A stretch of DNA of 64,000 nt from Anatilimnocola aggregata (lineage in GTDB: Bacteria; Planctomycetota; Planctomycetia; Pirellulales; Pirellulaceae), in the NCBI RefSeq assembly GCF_007747655.1, contig NZ_CP036274.1:3534001-3598000 (forward strand). The letters run 5' to 3'. The position numbers and the translations under genes are program-made. The notes under the pieces are model-generated. The model worked only from the letters and a program-made list of their open reading frames with translations. It was not told the origin of the DNA and made no database searches. This document shows positions 45,626-54,563 of the stretch, one piece after another (the first letter of the stretch is position 1; each line of letters starts with the position of its first letter).

Positions 45626-45660
45626 TGTAAACGACGGTCGAATAGTGCAGCGCGCGGCGG
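45626..45660 (+). repeat. IS21 terminal inverted repeat, left
   Basis: 35 bp identical to the reverse complement of 48220-48254; begins TGTAAACG, ends GCGCGCGGCGG. Confidence 0.88.
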
Positions 45661-45778
45661 TTGAAAAGTGTGGCGCTGAGGTGGGGAAGGGTCTCAGTCT
45701 AAATCAGGGTGTTGGGGCATTCCAGTAAGAATCCTTCCTCCTCCGGAGGAGGAAGGATTGCGACGGTTGTAACGACGG

Positions 45779-46600
45779 CTAGGATTCTGCCGTTTCATCG
45801 GCGGGTGACAAGGATGAGGTCGCCGGTTTCGGGCGCGATCCTTTGCGGCGGCGCCGCGCGTCTTGCAAGCGATAACTTTCGCCGGTCGATTCGAGGATGT
45901 GGCAGCGGTGTGTCAGCCGATCGAGCACGGCGCCGGTCAGGCGCTCGCTGCCCAGGACTTCGGTCCATTGCTCGAACGGCAGATTGGTGGTCACGATCAA
46001 CGATTGGCGTTCGTAAGCGCTACTGATGACCTCGAAGAGCAACTCCGCGCCCAGCTTACTGGCGGGGACGTAACCCAGCTCATCGAGGATCAGCAGATCG
46101 AACTTGGCTAGTGACGACTTCATCCGCAGCAGCGTCCGTTCTTCTCGGGCTTCCATAAGTTGCGTGATCAGTTCCGTCACGCGGCAGAAGCGGACCCGTT
46201 TGCCCCGCTGACAGGCGGCAATGCCAAGCGCGATGGCCAGGTGCGTCTTCCCCGTGCCCGGATGCCCGAGAAAGATCACCGACTCGCGGCGTTCCACGAA
46301 CTCGCACCGCAGTAGTTCTGCCACCAGCACGCGATTGAGCGAGGGCTGGGCGGCGAAGTCGAAATCACCAGGCGATTTCAGGTTGGGAAAGCGCGCTGAC
46401 TTGAGCCGCCGCTCGCTGGCACGCTTCTCACGGTTGAGTAACTCCAGCTCACACAGTTGCAGCAGAAAGCCCAGATGATCGACGTTCTCCGTCGCACACC
46501 GCTGGGCCGTTTTCTCGCAGCCCTCCAGGAACGACGGCAACCGTAGGGCCTTCAAGTGATGCTTGAGCAGCACCGTGCTTTTGGTTTCGAGAGATTTCAT
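45779..46600 (-). CDS. istB: IS21 helper ATPase IstB
   Basis: 273 residues, an AAA+ (DnaC-like) ATPase that assembles on target DNA and activates the IstA transposase. Walker A is GHPGTGKTHLA (~112-122) and Walker B LLILDELGY (~169-177). The N-terminal helical domain (LKALRLPSFLEGC, LLQLCELELLNREKRASERRLKSA) is typical. The C-terminal Arg/Lys-rich tail follows the HRCHILESTGESYRL motif of the family. ATG 46600 overlaps the istA stop by four bases (ATGA), the usual IS21 coupling. It appears intact. Confidence 0.95.
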   Translation of the reverse strand: MKSLETKSTVLLKHHLKALRLPSFLEGCEKTAQRCATENVDHLGFLLQLCELELLNREKRASERRLKSARFPNLKSPGDFDFAAQPSLNRVLVAELLRCEFVERRESVIFLGHPGTGKTHLAIALGIAACQRGKRVRFCRVTELITQLMEAREERTLLRMKSSLAKFDLLILDELGYVPASKLGAELLFEVISSAYERQSLIVTTNLPFEQWTEVLGSERLTGAVLDRLTHRCHILESTGESYRLQDARRRRKGSRPKPATSSLSPADETAES

Positions 46601-48111
46601 AACACACCTCCCGTCGTCAGCGCGCAGGTCAGTTCACGGTAAGACAGGAGATTGGGAGGAGGGATCGAGTGCGACTGCAGATGCGGATGATTGTCCAGCC
46701 GAAACCACCGCGTCGGCTCTTCCAGTCCCTGCTGCACGAGCAGCCGAATCGCATCGACGGCCAGAACGTCGATCTCCAGTGCCCGCTCAATCGCCGCAGT
46801 TAATGCAGCCAGCGAGATAGTCTCCAGCAGCCGCAAGGTTTTGATGAACTCCCGGCGGCCGTGTGCGCCGCCATCTGCTTCCAGACGCCGCCGGAGGAGA
46901 TCGAAACAGTCCGGCAAGCCCCAGTTTTCCAGGGGTTTCGCGAAGTCCAAGCCCCCTGGCTTCCGCTCCAAGAGTGCCAGGTAATGCAGCGGGTTGTAAT
47001 GGACCTGCTCCTTCGACCAGTCGCGTGGATGCTGGGCAACCAACTTGTCGTTAACGACCAGCCGAACTTCCTCCAGGCCGCCAATTGCGGTCACTTTCTG
47101 ATGAGCATACTGCGTCGGCACCGAGTAATCGTTGCCGTCGAAGCGAACCAAGGAAAGAGAGTTGGCCTGGGCCGGTTCGACTCGCCGCGCTTCAAAGCCC
47201 GACTTCGGCAGCGGCAACAACGCAGCCTGCTCCTCTGCCAACAACGTGGCTTTGTTCGCCGGTTGTCCGCGTAACTGGCGTTCCAGATCTTCACAGCACT
47301 GCCGCTCGAGTTCGGCATTCAGCACTTCCAGGCTGCCGGTCCGTGGTACCGGCACCAGGAAGTTCCGCCGCGCGAAACCGATGAGGTTCTCCGTATGCCC
47401 CTTCTCCATCGGCCGTCGCACCAGGCAGAAGTGATGCTCAAACAGATAATGACTCTGCAGCCGTAGGAACTCACGCGTCGGCGTGTCACCCCGTTTCCCC
47501 ACGAACCGGGCCACAGCAATCCGGCTGTTGTCGTAGCTGATCCGGCGGGGCACGCCGCCGAAGAACTCAAAGGCCCGCTGATGGCCCGCTTGAAACGTCT
47601 CGGTGCATTCGCGAGGAAAGACCTGCACGAAGAACGCGTCGCTGTACGGCAACGACATGACGCAGTACGCGACTTTCGTCGGCATGCCTTGCAGCACCAC
47701 CTCCGCTTCGCCGAAGTCGAACTGGGCTTCGCCCGGTTGATGCGACAAGGGTAAGAACACCTCCGCCGTGGTCGTTCGCCACTCCCGCACGACCTCGCCG
47801 ACCACCGTGATCCCGCCGGTGTAGCCATGCTCGGCACGCAGGCGGTCGAAGATCCGTTTAGTGGTGTGGCGCTGCTTGCGGGGCGCCGTTTTGTCCTGCT
47901 CCAGGATCTCGTGGATGATCGGCAGGAACGGATCGAGTTTGGGCCGCTCCCGGGGCAGACGTTGTCGATAACCGGGCGGCTCAGGGTGCTGCAGGATCTT
48001 TTCGAGGGTCTGCCAGTGAAGGGAAAATTCCCTGCAAACCGCTCGTTTGGATTTCTTCTCGGTCAGGACAAGACGACGGATTTCGGTCCAGTTATGCATA
48101 TCTCGCAGCAT
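46597..48111 (-). CDS. istA: IS21 transposase IstA
   Basis: 504 residues (499 if the ATG at 48099 is used). An N-terminal HTH (SKRAVCREFSLHWQTLEKIL) leads to a DDE/rve catalytic core: Asp in EAQFDFGEAEV, Asp in RRISYDNSRIAV, Glu in MEKGHTENLIGFARR. A beta-barrel (LVRFDGNDYSVPTQYAHQ) and a C-terminal helical region that contacts IstB follow. Length and motif order match intact IS21-family IstA. Confidence 0.95.
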   Translation of the reverse strand: MLRDMHNWTEIRRLVLTEKKSKRAVCREFSLHWQTLEKILQHPEPPGYRQRLPRERPKLDPFLPIIHEILEQDKTAPRKQRHTTKRIFDRLRAEHGYTGGITVVGEVVREWRTTTAEVFLPLSHQPGEAQFDFGEAEVVLQGMPTKVAYCVMSLPYSDAFFVQVFPRECTETFQAGHQRAFEFFGGVPRRISYDNSRIAVARFVGKRGDTPTREFLRLQSHYLFEHHFCLVRRPMEKGHTENLIGFARRNFLVPVPRTGSLEVLNAELERQCCEDLERQLRGQPANKATLLAEEQAALLPLPKSGFEARRVEPAQANSLSLVRFDGNDYSVPTQYAHQKVTAIGGLEEVRLVVNDKLVAQHPRDWSKEQVHYNPLHYLALLERKPGGLDFAKPLENWGLPDCFDLLRRRLEADGGAHGRREFIKTLRLLETISLAALTAAIERALEIDVLAVDAIRLLVQQGLEEPTRWFRLDNHPHLQSHSIPPPNLLSYRELTCALTTGGVL

Positions 48112-48219
48112 GGGCTACGCTCGCGGATCGTAAGGCTTGAGACGCTGGGAAGCCTCAAATCTGCCTTACGGATTCTCACGAGCAGGGCTAGCGCTGCACT
48201 TTTCGACCGACCATCGGCT

Positions 48220-48254
48220 CCGCCGCGCGCTGCACTATTCGACCGTCGTTTACA
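48220..48254 (-). repeat. IS21 terminal inverted repeat, right
   Basis: 35 bp, reverse complement of 45626-45660. Confidence 0.88.
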
Positions 48255-48685
48255 GAGACTTAGCAAAGGCTTGCCGATCTAGGTTTGCTACCAGTGATGC
48301 TGCTGAGATGGCACTGCAACAGTTGGTCGATCTGAAACTAGGTGAATGGCAACCTATCCCGACTACCGCTCTTGGCGGCCGACCCTCTCGCGAGTTCTCA
48401 CTTAAGCAAAGTTGCGGCACAACCTCCGAAACGCCAGAGAATCAGGCAGGTTGTGCCCCTGAGACCAGCCTGAAATCGAAGTTAGACGCCTACAGGAAGA
48501 CCCGACAAGCCGCAGCAGAGGCACCCCAAAACACGCCCTGCGAGCATGACGACCACACGCAGTTTGTCCGCCGAGGCAATGAGATGCACTGCCCAGGCTG
48601 CGAGCGGTTCATGGGGTTTGCTGATGAGTACGAGGACCGGGCAGCGCGACCCGAGCCCCAGGACGACGACGGGGAGGGCGAATGA
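48255..48685 (+). pseudogene. 3' end of a DUF3987-like primase/helicase gene, cut by IS21
   Basis: From the IS21 edge the plus-strand frame reads RDLAKACRSRFATSDAAEMA, LQQLVDLKLGEW, LGGRPSREFSL, a small winged-helix-type ending seen at the C-terminus of phage/plasmid DUF3987 (primase-helicase-like) proteins. It is followed by a polar tail with a CEHDDH...CPGCERF zinc-like segment. The rest of the gene is missing. The assignment rests on pattern memory only. It marks the broken left edge of the integrative element. Confidence 0.5.
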
Positions 48686-48879
48686 GGGCACCCCCCCCCC
48701 GAAAGTGGAAGGTACTCCGACGGCCACCCGGCAGGGGTGCGGGTAGGCAATGGCACGCATCGGCGAAATACGAAATTTTTAAAATCAGGTTTACATTTAC
48801 ATTGCTCCTGCAATTAAATTGCATGTAGCCCAAAGGCTTGCGGAGAACCGCGAGTGTCAACTTAGGGGGTTTGCTTGAC

Positions 48880-49251
48880 ATGGCAACACGATACGACCTT
48901 GCGAAACGCTACGAGGTATCCCGGCAGACCATCAATGAGTGGCGGGGGATTGGTGCGCCGGTCAATGGGGACGTTGTTGAGGATATGGACGACTGGGTCC
49001 TGACGAACCGCAAGGATCGATGGCCGTTTGCGCAAACGTGCCGCTGGTCCGAACTGCTGCTCTTTGCGATTGAAGACTTGGGCGAGCGCATCGAACCCGA
49101 TGAGTTGCGTCAGTATGCCGCTGAACTTGCGTGGTCCGTGCTGATTCGCGCAGCAACCAAGCGGCCGGACATCACCGTCAGCGACTTGCTGAACTTGATT
49201 CAGCCCCCCGCCCCCATTGAAGCCGAGCCGAATCCGAATTTTGAAAATTAA
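48880..49251 (+). CDS. Small HTH protein of the integrative element
   Basis: ATG 48880 is preceded by GGGGG; 123 residues. The N-terminal HTH (YDLAKRYEVSRQTINEW) resembles phage excisionase/MerR-like or terminase small-subunit DNA-binding helices. The remainder is helical and polar (LLFAIEDLGERIEPDELRQY...) with a Pro/Glu-rich tail. It may be the element's terminase small subunit or a regulator. AT-rich sequence and a poly-C run (48690-48699) precede it. Confidence 0.6.
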   Translation: MATRYDLAKRYEVSRQTINEWRGIGAPVNGDVVEDMDDWVLTNRKDRWPFAQTCRWSELLLFAIEDLGERIEPDELRQYAAELAWSVLIRAATKRPDITVSDLLNLIQPPAPIEAEPNPNFEN

Positions 49252-49273
49252 AAATTCTGCAGGGATGCTTTAC

Positions 49274-49474
49274 ATGGACCAGCCCAACACACCCCGCAAG
49301 TCAACCGAGGCATTGCCGCGGCACGTCTTCCGAGAACATCAATGCCAAAACTGCAAGAGCATCCACTTGGCGATAAAGGGCAGCACGCGACCAGCCGGCA
49401 GAAGTCGATTACGCCGGGCCAGTTGCAAGGACTGCGGTTACCAGTTCGTGATGGTTATGGTTTTGCAGGAATAG
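49274..49474 (+). CDS. Zinc-ribbon protein
   Basis: ATG 49274 (MDQPNTPRKSTEALP) follows AGGG by nine bases; ATG 49265 is an alternative. 66 residues with two CxxC knuckles, CQNCKS and SCKDCGYQF, separated by a basic loop (GSTRPAGRSRLRRA). Such zinc ribbons in phage-type elements often bind DNA or modulate transcription. It overlaps the preceding gene's end region only if the longest frame is taken. Confidence 0.6.
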   Translation: MDQPNTPRKSTEALPRHVFREHQCQNCKSIHLAIKGSTRPAGRSRLRRASCKDCGYQFVMVMVLQE

Positions 49475-49566
49475 CTAACTCATTCAGTTAATCATTTTCT
49501 GGACTATCGGAGCATATGCTCGACAATTGGGGCAGACGTTCACAACCTTTCATCAGGAAATAACCA

Positions 49567-49812
49567 ATGTCAAAGACATCAGTTTCCCCAAGTCGCAAGA
49601 TGCAACTCTCGCAGAACAGTGCTGCCATGCGTGAAGCTCTCGTGGCAAATGCTGCCCAGTGCAACATTCTTCGCGCTGCACTCTTGAGTGATCCGCCGTC
49701 CGATCTGCGGCAAGCCTACCGAGCAACGCTTTCCAACCTGGAAGCCACCGGCATCGCGATTGCCGAAAAGCTCGGCCACATGAAAACCGAAATCGAACTC
49801 CCTATTTCCTAA
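49567..49812 (+). CDS. Hypothetical protein, 81 aa
   Basis: GGAA eight bases before the ATG. Mostly helical (AAMREALVANAAQCNILRAALL, LRQAYRATLSNLEATGIAIAEKLG); no motif recognised. Its place just upstream of a coiled-coil gene in the element suggests a structural or accessory role, unproven. Confidence 0.55.
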   Translation: MSKTSVSPSRKMQLSQNSAAMREALVANAAQCNILRAALLSDPPSDLRQAYRATLSNLEATGIAIAEKLGHMKTEIELPIS

Positions 49813-49833
49813 CCCCTTTCGAAAGTCTGACCT

Positions 49834-50445
49834 ATGACGACTCTACTTGACCGCGTGTTCGGCCGAACCAACGCCGATCCCCACAAGGCCACCCGCGACG
49901 CGCTCCCCACGCCAGCCGACCTGGAAGCCGCCGAAGCCAACTACCGCCAAGCCAGCCTGGCCTTTACCGCTGCTCAAGCCAAAGCTGCCAGCGGTGAAGT
50001 GTGGCCGGGCAGTGTGACGCCGCACCAACTTCGCTTCAGTGAAGCCGGGCAGCGCGTGCAACGCTGCAAGGAAGGGCTGCAGAAGCGACGCAACCTCGCC
50101 CCCGTCGAACTGCAGGAGAAGTACCGCCGAACCAAGGCCGGGCTCGTGAAGCTCGCTGGTGAACGCCGCAAGCTCAATGACGCCCTGGCCGAGCAGGCCC
50201 GCGAAGTGGCCAAGTTGACCACCGCTCGTGATACCGCCATTGCCAGCCAGAAACAGCACGAGGATCCCAAGGATCGATTCCGCAACGCCGATCTGGCTCG
50301 CGCCGTGCAATCGGCCGAGCGTGCTTTGCTCAATGCCGAACTCGACCACGAGAACCTCGTGGAACAGATCGACGCCAACGCCCAGGCAATCTTGGAAGCC
50401 GAGCAAGCCGTGGCAGCCGCCAACAACGAACTGCTAACTGCCTAA
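49834..50445 (+). CDS. Coiled-coil protein of the integrative element
   Basis: 203 residues, 21 bases after the previous gene. Ala/Glu/Arg-rich heptads run from ~30 to the end (EAAEANYRQASLAFTAAQAK, KLAGERRKLNDALAEQAREV, LLNAELDHENLVEQIDANAQ), predicting long coiled coils. No signal peptide. It could be a phage scaffold-like or tail accessory protein, but no homology is recognised. Confidence 0.6.
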   Translation: MTTLLDRVFGRTNADPHKATRDALPTPADLEAAEANYRQASLAFTAAQAKAASGEVWPGSVTPHQLRFSEAGQRVQRCKEGLQKRRNLAPVELQEKYRRTKAGLVKLAGERRKLNDALAEQAREVAKLTTARDTAIASQKQHEDPKDRFRNADLARAVQSAERALLNAELDHENLVEQIDANAQAILEAEQAVAAANNELLTA

Positions 50446-50612
50446 CCGATTCACAAACCGGGGCGCGAACGGATAACACGCGAACGGACCTGGCAAGTAA
50501 ACCTTGCGATTTTTTGCAGGACCGTCCCCGCAAGAGAAAGAACCAATAACGGTCGGGTGGTGGCGGTTGCTGAGTAGCCGTCACCCCCGCCCATAACACA
50601 AGGAAAAGAACG

Positions 50613-50912
50613 ATGTGCGGAATTGTATTTGACGACAAGTGGCCGCGGGTCCAACAAATCTTGGCGATGGAAATGGGTGGCATGAATCCCCTCGAGCGCA
50701 TGGCCGCAATGGCGGAACCCAAAAAGACAGAGGCCAACCTGTCAGCGACTCGCGCACGCATGAGCGAATTTACGCCCGTGGGTGTCGATCCCGCAACCAA
50801 CGAAAGCTGGCACGGCGAGATAGACGTGGTGACCGGCGACGCCTGGCAGGATGAACTGCCACAAGCCAAGGCCGCGTTTTCTCTCGGCACCGATCCGTTT
50901 ACTGGCCGGTAG
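50613..50912 (+). CDS. Hypothetical protein, 99 aa
   Basis: ATG 50613 follows AAGGAAAAG. Acidic/neutral protein starting MCGIVFDDKWPRVQQ; the MCGIV start is reminiscent of Ntn-hydrolases but the length and the remainder do not fit. No other motif (TPVGVDPATNESWHGEIDV, FSLGTDPFTGR). It lies between the coiled-coil and tape-measure-like genes. Confidence 0.55.
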   Translation: MCGIVFDDKWPRVQQILAMEMGGMNPLERMAAMAEPKKTEANLSATRARMSEFTPVGVDPATNESWHGEIDVVTGDAWQDELPQAKAAFSLGTDPFTGR

Positions 50913-51015
50913 TAACACACGGGGCAGCACGGTCCGCGCCGTGGCATTTTGCAGTAGATGGGCTTTTTGGTCGGGGTCTGTCTGCCTGCCCCACCTTTCA
51001 CGATAGGAACAGCGC

Positions 51016-52485
51016 ATGTCTGAGGAAATGAAGTGGGTAGTAAGTGCTGATGACAAGGACGTTATCGCTGCATTCAAGCGAATGCAGAAGGAGACCGACA
51101 AAGCAAAGCAGGCCCTGAAGGACGCGGGCGAAGCCGGCGCGAAGGCGGGCAAGCAAAGTTCGGATGCGTTCGGGGGCACAATCAAAAACCTCCGCGAGAT
51201 GGTATCCCTGGCGACCGTGACGACTACCGCCATTGCCGGCTCGGTGGCGATCTATCGAAATTGGGAGCAGGAAGTCAACCGCGTCCGCGAAGCCCACAAG
51301 GGACTGCAGTCCGACATCATCAAAACCATCTCCGCGAATAACGACCTGCGCAATGCGTCGCAGATTGAAACCGCGATCAAGAATCTGAAAGGGCTCACGC
51401 CGGGAGATGCGACCAGGGGCTTCGGCGCGGCCACCGCTGGCAGTCCGTCGATGAACTGGCAGAAGCGACTCGACATTGTTCGCGAGTCTGCCCCGCTGGC
51501 CGCGATGGGGCACGACATTGCAGGGCAAGCGAACATGGCCGCGAAGCTGGCCGAACTCGACCCCATGATGAGCGCGAACGATTCCGCCGACTTGGCGCTG
51601 TTCGTCCGTCAGCGGCTCGGCGAAGATGCCAGCAAGGCTGGGGGCGGTGAGTGGCTCGCCGCTGTTGGTCGCGCTAAGCAAGTCGGCATGAGCACCGACG
51701 AAGCCGTGGGCATTGGTGTTGCTGGTGTTGAGGCAAACCTGCCGGCTGGCGTTATCGGCAACCTGATGGGGAAGTTGATTGAGTCTGACCCTAACAAGGG
51801 CAAGCCGATCCGCTCGGCTGAGGATCGAGCCAAGGCGAATTGGTACAAGCTCCCGACCTGGCAGGAAAAGCTCCGAGCGGTGCAGAACGATGCCAAGCTG
51901 GCCGGAACTATTCTCGGCACTGGCGGGGCAATGGACCTCTCCGCGATGGGTGACGGCTCAACGCAAGCTGCAGCAGCGCGTGCGGCGCGCGAGCAGAACC
52001 TCGTGCAACAGAACGCCGCCGACTTTAACAACTGGCAAGGCGGCAAGCTGGCCCAGCAGCAGTATTTTAATCAGGTAAAGGTGTCGCAGACCGATACGAA
52101 GATCGGTGACGCGATGGCCCCCGCCGACACTCTGCGGCAGACCTACGCGGCCGACGCCTACGAGCGGAACAGCGGCACCATTGGCCAAGCAAACTACCGC
52201 TGGCAGATGGGTACGAACTTATACGCACGGCAGATGTGGGCTGCGGCAACCGGTGGCGACCAGGTGCAAGCGGTACGCGCTGGCATCCAAAATGAAATCG
52301 ACTTTAACCGCGGGGGCGCCAATAAGAACCTGCTGAACAAAGACGACGGCAAGCGATACGACGACTTTATCAAATCGCTCGACAAGAACACGAAGGCCGT
52401 CGAAGAGCAGAACCGAATCATGGGTGGCAACGGTGGCAAGCCGCCAGCGAAGAAGATCGTCAACGCGGATCGTCACATCGATTAG
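51016..52485 (+). CDS. Tape-measure-like phage protein, 489 aa
   Basis: GGAA seven to eight bases before ATG 51016. The first ~60 residues are a helical repeat (DVIAAFKRMQKETDKAKQAL, GEAGAKAGKQSS) followed by one hydrophobic segment (LATVTTTAIAGSVAIY), the start typical of tail tape-measure proteins. The rest is Ala/Gly-rich helix and loop with no catalytic motif. It is short for a tape measure (~490 against 700 or more), so it would measure a short tail, or may be a remnant adapted to another role. No tail tube or baseplate genes surround it. Confidence 0.6.
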   Translation: MSEEMKWVVSADDKDVIAAFKRMQKETDKAKQALKDAGEAGAKAGKQSSDAFGGTIKNLREMVSLATVTTTAIAGSVAIYRNWEQEVNRVREAHKGLQSDIIKTISANNDLRNASQIETAIKNLKGLTPGDATRGFGAATAGSPSMNWQKRLDIVRESAPLAAMGHDIAGQANMAAKLAELDPMMSANDSADLALFVRQRLGEDASKAGGGEWLAAVGRAKQVGMSTDEAVGIGVAGVEANLPAGVIGNLMGKLIESDPNKGKPIRSAEDRAKANWYKLPTWQEKLRAVQNDAKLAGTILGTGGAMDLSAMGDGSTQAAAARAAREQNLVQQNAADFNNWQGGKLAQQQYFNQVKVSQTDTKIGDAMAPADTLRQTYAADAYERNSGTIGQANYRWQMGTNLYARQMWAAATGGDQVQAVRAGIQNEIDFNRGGANKNLLNKDDGKRYDDFIKSLDKNTKAVEEQNRIMGGNGGKPPAKKIVNADRHID

Positions 52486-52498
52486 GAATTAACCGACC

Positions 52499-52783
52499 AT
52501 GCACGAACAACTAGCCGAACTGCGAGCAGAGAATTCCGTCCTGGTTGCCGCGGTGGTCGACCTGCAAGCGCGGGTGACTCGCGACGAAGTGGCCATCGGG
52601 AACTTGCTCACGCTGATTCAATCGCTGCACACCCAACACGGGCAACACATGATTCAATCGCTGGAACTGGCGACCGAACTGCGCGACCACCTGAAAGAGC
52701 ATCAGGAACAGCGCGAGACCGACGAAACGGCCGGCGACTGGTGGAAAGAGGGGCCGCGGGATTACGAGGAGACGGACAGATGA
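52499..52783 (+). CDS. Small coiled-coil protein, 94 aa
   Basis: Thirteen bases after the tape-measure-like gene. Leading heptads (LAELRAENSVLVAAVVDLQARV) and a charged tail (HLKEHQEQRETDETAGDW). Its TGA overlaps the next ATG (ATGA at 52780-52783), so the two are translationally coupled. Confidence 0.6.
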   Translation: MHEQLAELRAENSVLVAAVVDLQARVTRDEVAIGNLLTLIQSLHTQHGQHMIQSLELATELRDHLKEHQEQRETDETAGDWWKEGPRDYEETDR

Positions 52784-53208
52784 TTGAGCACATCTATTAC
52801 CTTCTGGATCCGATCACCAGCGAAATCAAGATTGGCATTAGCTGCGACGTGAACTCGAGGCAGCGAAAGCTTGCCAACGAGAGAGGCACATCGTTGGTTT
52901 TATTGGCATCGCATCGTGGCACCATTAACGATGAGCGGCGAGCGCATGTAGCTTGCAAGTCCTACCGAGTGTCTGGTGAGTGGTTTACGGATTGCGGTGC
53001 GGTTCGCGCATACATTCAGAGCCAGTTGACCCAAAAAACGGACGCAGCCCTAGAGCGAGTTCGGCAACTCATCGACACCCTGGAGCAGCATGGCAAAGGC
53101 GAGTCGGCAGACTGGCACGAAGATTTGACGACGGCGATAAGCGAAGAAATGGCGGATTACCTTCGCTTGCTCGCATTTCGCAATTTTTCCGTAGGTATCG
53201 CGGCGTGA
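52780..53208 (+). CDS. GIY-YIG-like (T5orf172-type) protein
   Basis: 142 residues starting MIEHIYYLLDPITSEIKIGI. IYYL...IKIGIS with RQRKLANERG and the later EWF motif follow the T5orf172/Mug113 version of the GIY-YIG nuclease fold (YxY/L...KIG...R...L......H..F). AGGA lies nine bases upstream. The C-terminal ~60 residues are helical. It may be a nicking nuclease of the element, a type of gene often carried by phages and transposons. Confidence 0.7.
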   Translation: MIEHIYYLLDPITSEIKIGISCDVNSRQRKLANERGTSLVLLASHRGTINDERRAHVACKSYRVSGEWFTDCGAVRAYIQSQLTQKTDAALERVRQLIDTLEQHGKGESADWHEDLTTAISEEMADYLRLLAFRNFSVGIAA

Positions 53209-53294
53209 ATTCGCAATAGGACGCACGCTAGAACGCGCTAACGTGCTTTTAGGTATCAACGGTCACCGACGCGGGGAACGCTCTAGCGGGGCTG

Positions 53295-53507
53295 CTAGGC
53301 TTTCTTCCGCTTCGGTGGCTTCGGTTCAGCCGGTCGCAGTTCTAGGCCGAAGTGAGCGGCAAGTTTATCTGCAGTGGTCAGCCTCAAATCCTGACCGTTC
53401 ATAAATCGTGCGAGCATCGGCTGAGCAACGCCGCATTCTTTCGCGAGTGCATTTACCGACGTGCCACAATCCCTGATGGCTTCGCGCAACTGGTCCGTCA
53501 GCGACAT
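53295..53507 (-). CDS. XRE-family helix-turn-helix regulator, 70 aa
   Basis: Single HTH domain: SVNALAKECGVAQPMLARFM is helices 2-3, followed by LRLTTADKLAAHFGLELRP and a Lys/Pro tail. It is the only minus-strand gene in the element, divergent from 53665 onwards, as expected for a Cro/C1-type repressor controlling the integrase-side operon. The ribosome-binding site is weak. Confidence 0.8.
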   Translation of the reverse strand: MSLTDQLREAIRDCGTSVNALAKECGVAQPMLARFMNGQDLRLTTADKLAAHFGLELRPAEPKPPKRKKA

Positions 53508-53664
53508 TTATTCACGACCTATGCTAATGCGTATTGACGTATCTATGCGAAAGAGTATAAATACCCAACCGCTGACCAACGTGGCCGGCGAAAACGAAAA
53601 CGGTCGCGGCGATGCTACTAACCATCCCGCGACCTGGCCCCAATCTCTCTAGGAGATCGAGACA

Positions 53665-53886
53665 ATGACCAGTGTAGTTATCCCTGCCCGGTGCGACAAC
53701 GCGGCAGCATCTCCCCCGAACGTCACGTTTCTCGACGTGACCGACGACAATGGCAGGCTTCTCCTGCGGACGTTCAACACGGCCGAGGCAGCAGCCTACA
53801 AGCACGCATGGGATAGCGTCCAAGCCCCTGGCGTGAACCGCTGCCGAATCGAGCAACGGTCTGCAACTCTTCCCGCGCGGGCCTAG
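53665..53886 (+). CDS. Hypothetical protein, 73 aa
   Basis: GGAG (53652-53655) precedes ATG 53665. Small alpha/beta protein (VTFLDVTDDNGRLLLRTFNT, AEAAAYKHAWDSV). First plus-strand gene after the XRE gene. No family recognised. Confidence 0.5.
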   Translation: MTSVVIPARCDNAAASPPNVTFLDVTDDNGRLLLRTFNTAEAAAYKHAWDSVQAPGVNRCRIEQRSATLPARA

Positions 53887-53975
53887 CACGCCCGGTCTGT
53901 CTTGTCCCCCTGTCCCCTGCAAGTGCTCGCTGTGAGCGCCTGCGCACGCACAACCAATTCTGAAGGCTGTTTCAA

Positions 53976-54368
53976 ATGACAATCAAACAAAAGCCGAGCA
54001 AGGCATACAAGCGGAACCTCAAGAAGCTGTGGAATAAGCGGCCACCTGATGAGCCGGAGCCAGTATTTAGCGACGAGGACACAACGATAACGATTTACGA
54101 AGTCGTCATTCCTCAAACCGGCAAGATACTTCGCCGGATGCTGGAAAAGCGCAGCGCGCTCGTTTCCTGCAACGCGTGCAACTCGCTCAATTTCTTTGCC
54201 GAACCTAACAAGGTGGCAATCATTCGCGAACGTGAGGCGGTTCTCTGCTCGGTGAGAAAATCACCGGACGTGGAACGTGCCGAAGCGGAGGCGTTTCTCG
54301 CCAGTCTCGATTCTGCCGTTGCCAAGGTTGAAGCCGCCTTTAAAGGCAGAAAGGTAGGTGCCCGATGA
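53976..54368 (+). CDS. Hypothetical protein with a CxxC pair, 130 aa
   Basis: Basic N-terminus (KQKPSKAYKRNLKKLWNK), a beta region (ITIYEVVIPQTGKILRRML) and CNACNSLNFF, then a helical tail. Its last codons overlap the next ATG (ATGA at 54365-54368). Unknown; possibly DNA-binding by charge. Confidence 0.55.
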   Translation: MTIKQKPSKAYKRNLKKLWNKRPPDEPEPVFSDEDTTITIYEVVIPQTGKILRRMLEKRSALVSCNACNSLNFFAEPNKVAIIREREAVLCSVRKSPDVERAEAEAFLASLDSAVAKVEAAFKGRKVGAR

Positions 54369-54550
54369 AGCCCGAACAAATCCAAGAAGCCCGCGTAGCA
54401 GCCGAGCGAATGATTGCACTCGGCAACCGGAAGGATAAGCAGGCACGGCGGAAAATGAACGATGCCGAACTGAAGGTAGAGTTCTCGCGCGTGCTCGCAG
54501 AGATTGACGCATCGACCAGCCGGCTATTAGCCGCAATGGAACGCAAGTAA
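54365..54550 (+). CDS. Small helical protein, 61 aa
   Basis: Four-base overlap with the preceding gene. Wholly helical and charged (QEARVAAERMIALGNRKDKQ). It may be an excisionase- or regulator-type partner of the integrase just downstream, but no HTH is clear. Confidence 0.5.
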   Translation: MKPEQIQEARVAAERMIALGNRKDKQARRKMNDAELKVEFSRVLAEIDASTSRLLAAMERK

Positions 54551-54563
54551 CCTCTCACCCCTC

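Larger units (their letters stand above)
45626..48254 (-). mobile_element. IS21-family insertion sequence
   Basis: 2,629 bp with matching ends: the left end starts TGTAAACGACGGTCGAATAG at 45626 and the right end, read inwards on the minus strand from 48254, is the same for at least 35 bases (to GCGCGCGGCGG). A second internal motif (GAAAAGTG.(A/G)GCGCT) recurs near both ends, as in the multiple transposase-binding sites of IS21. It carries istA and istB. The flanks, GAACT on the left and GAGAC on the right, are not a target duplication. Both adjacent genes are truncated at the IS ends. Confidence 0.9.

Noticed and set aside
48690-48700. Poly-C tract as a phase-variable switch
   Set aside because: It lies after the stop of the truncated DUF3987-like gene and ~180 bases before the next start, so it would not change a reading frame.
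50613-50912. MCGIV start suggesting a class II glutamine amidotransferase
   Set aside because: The protein is only 99 residues and nothing after the first five residues fits an Ntn-hydrolase.
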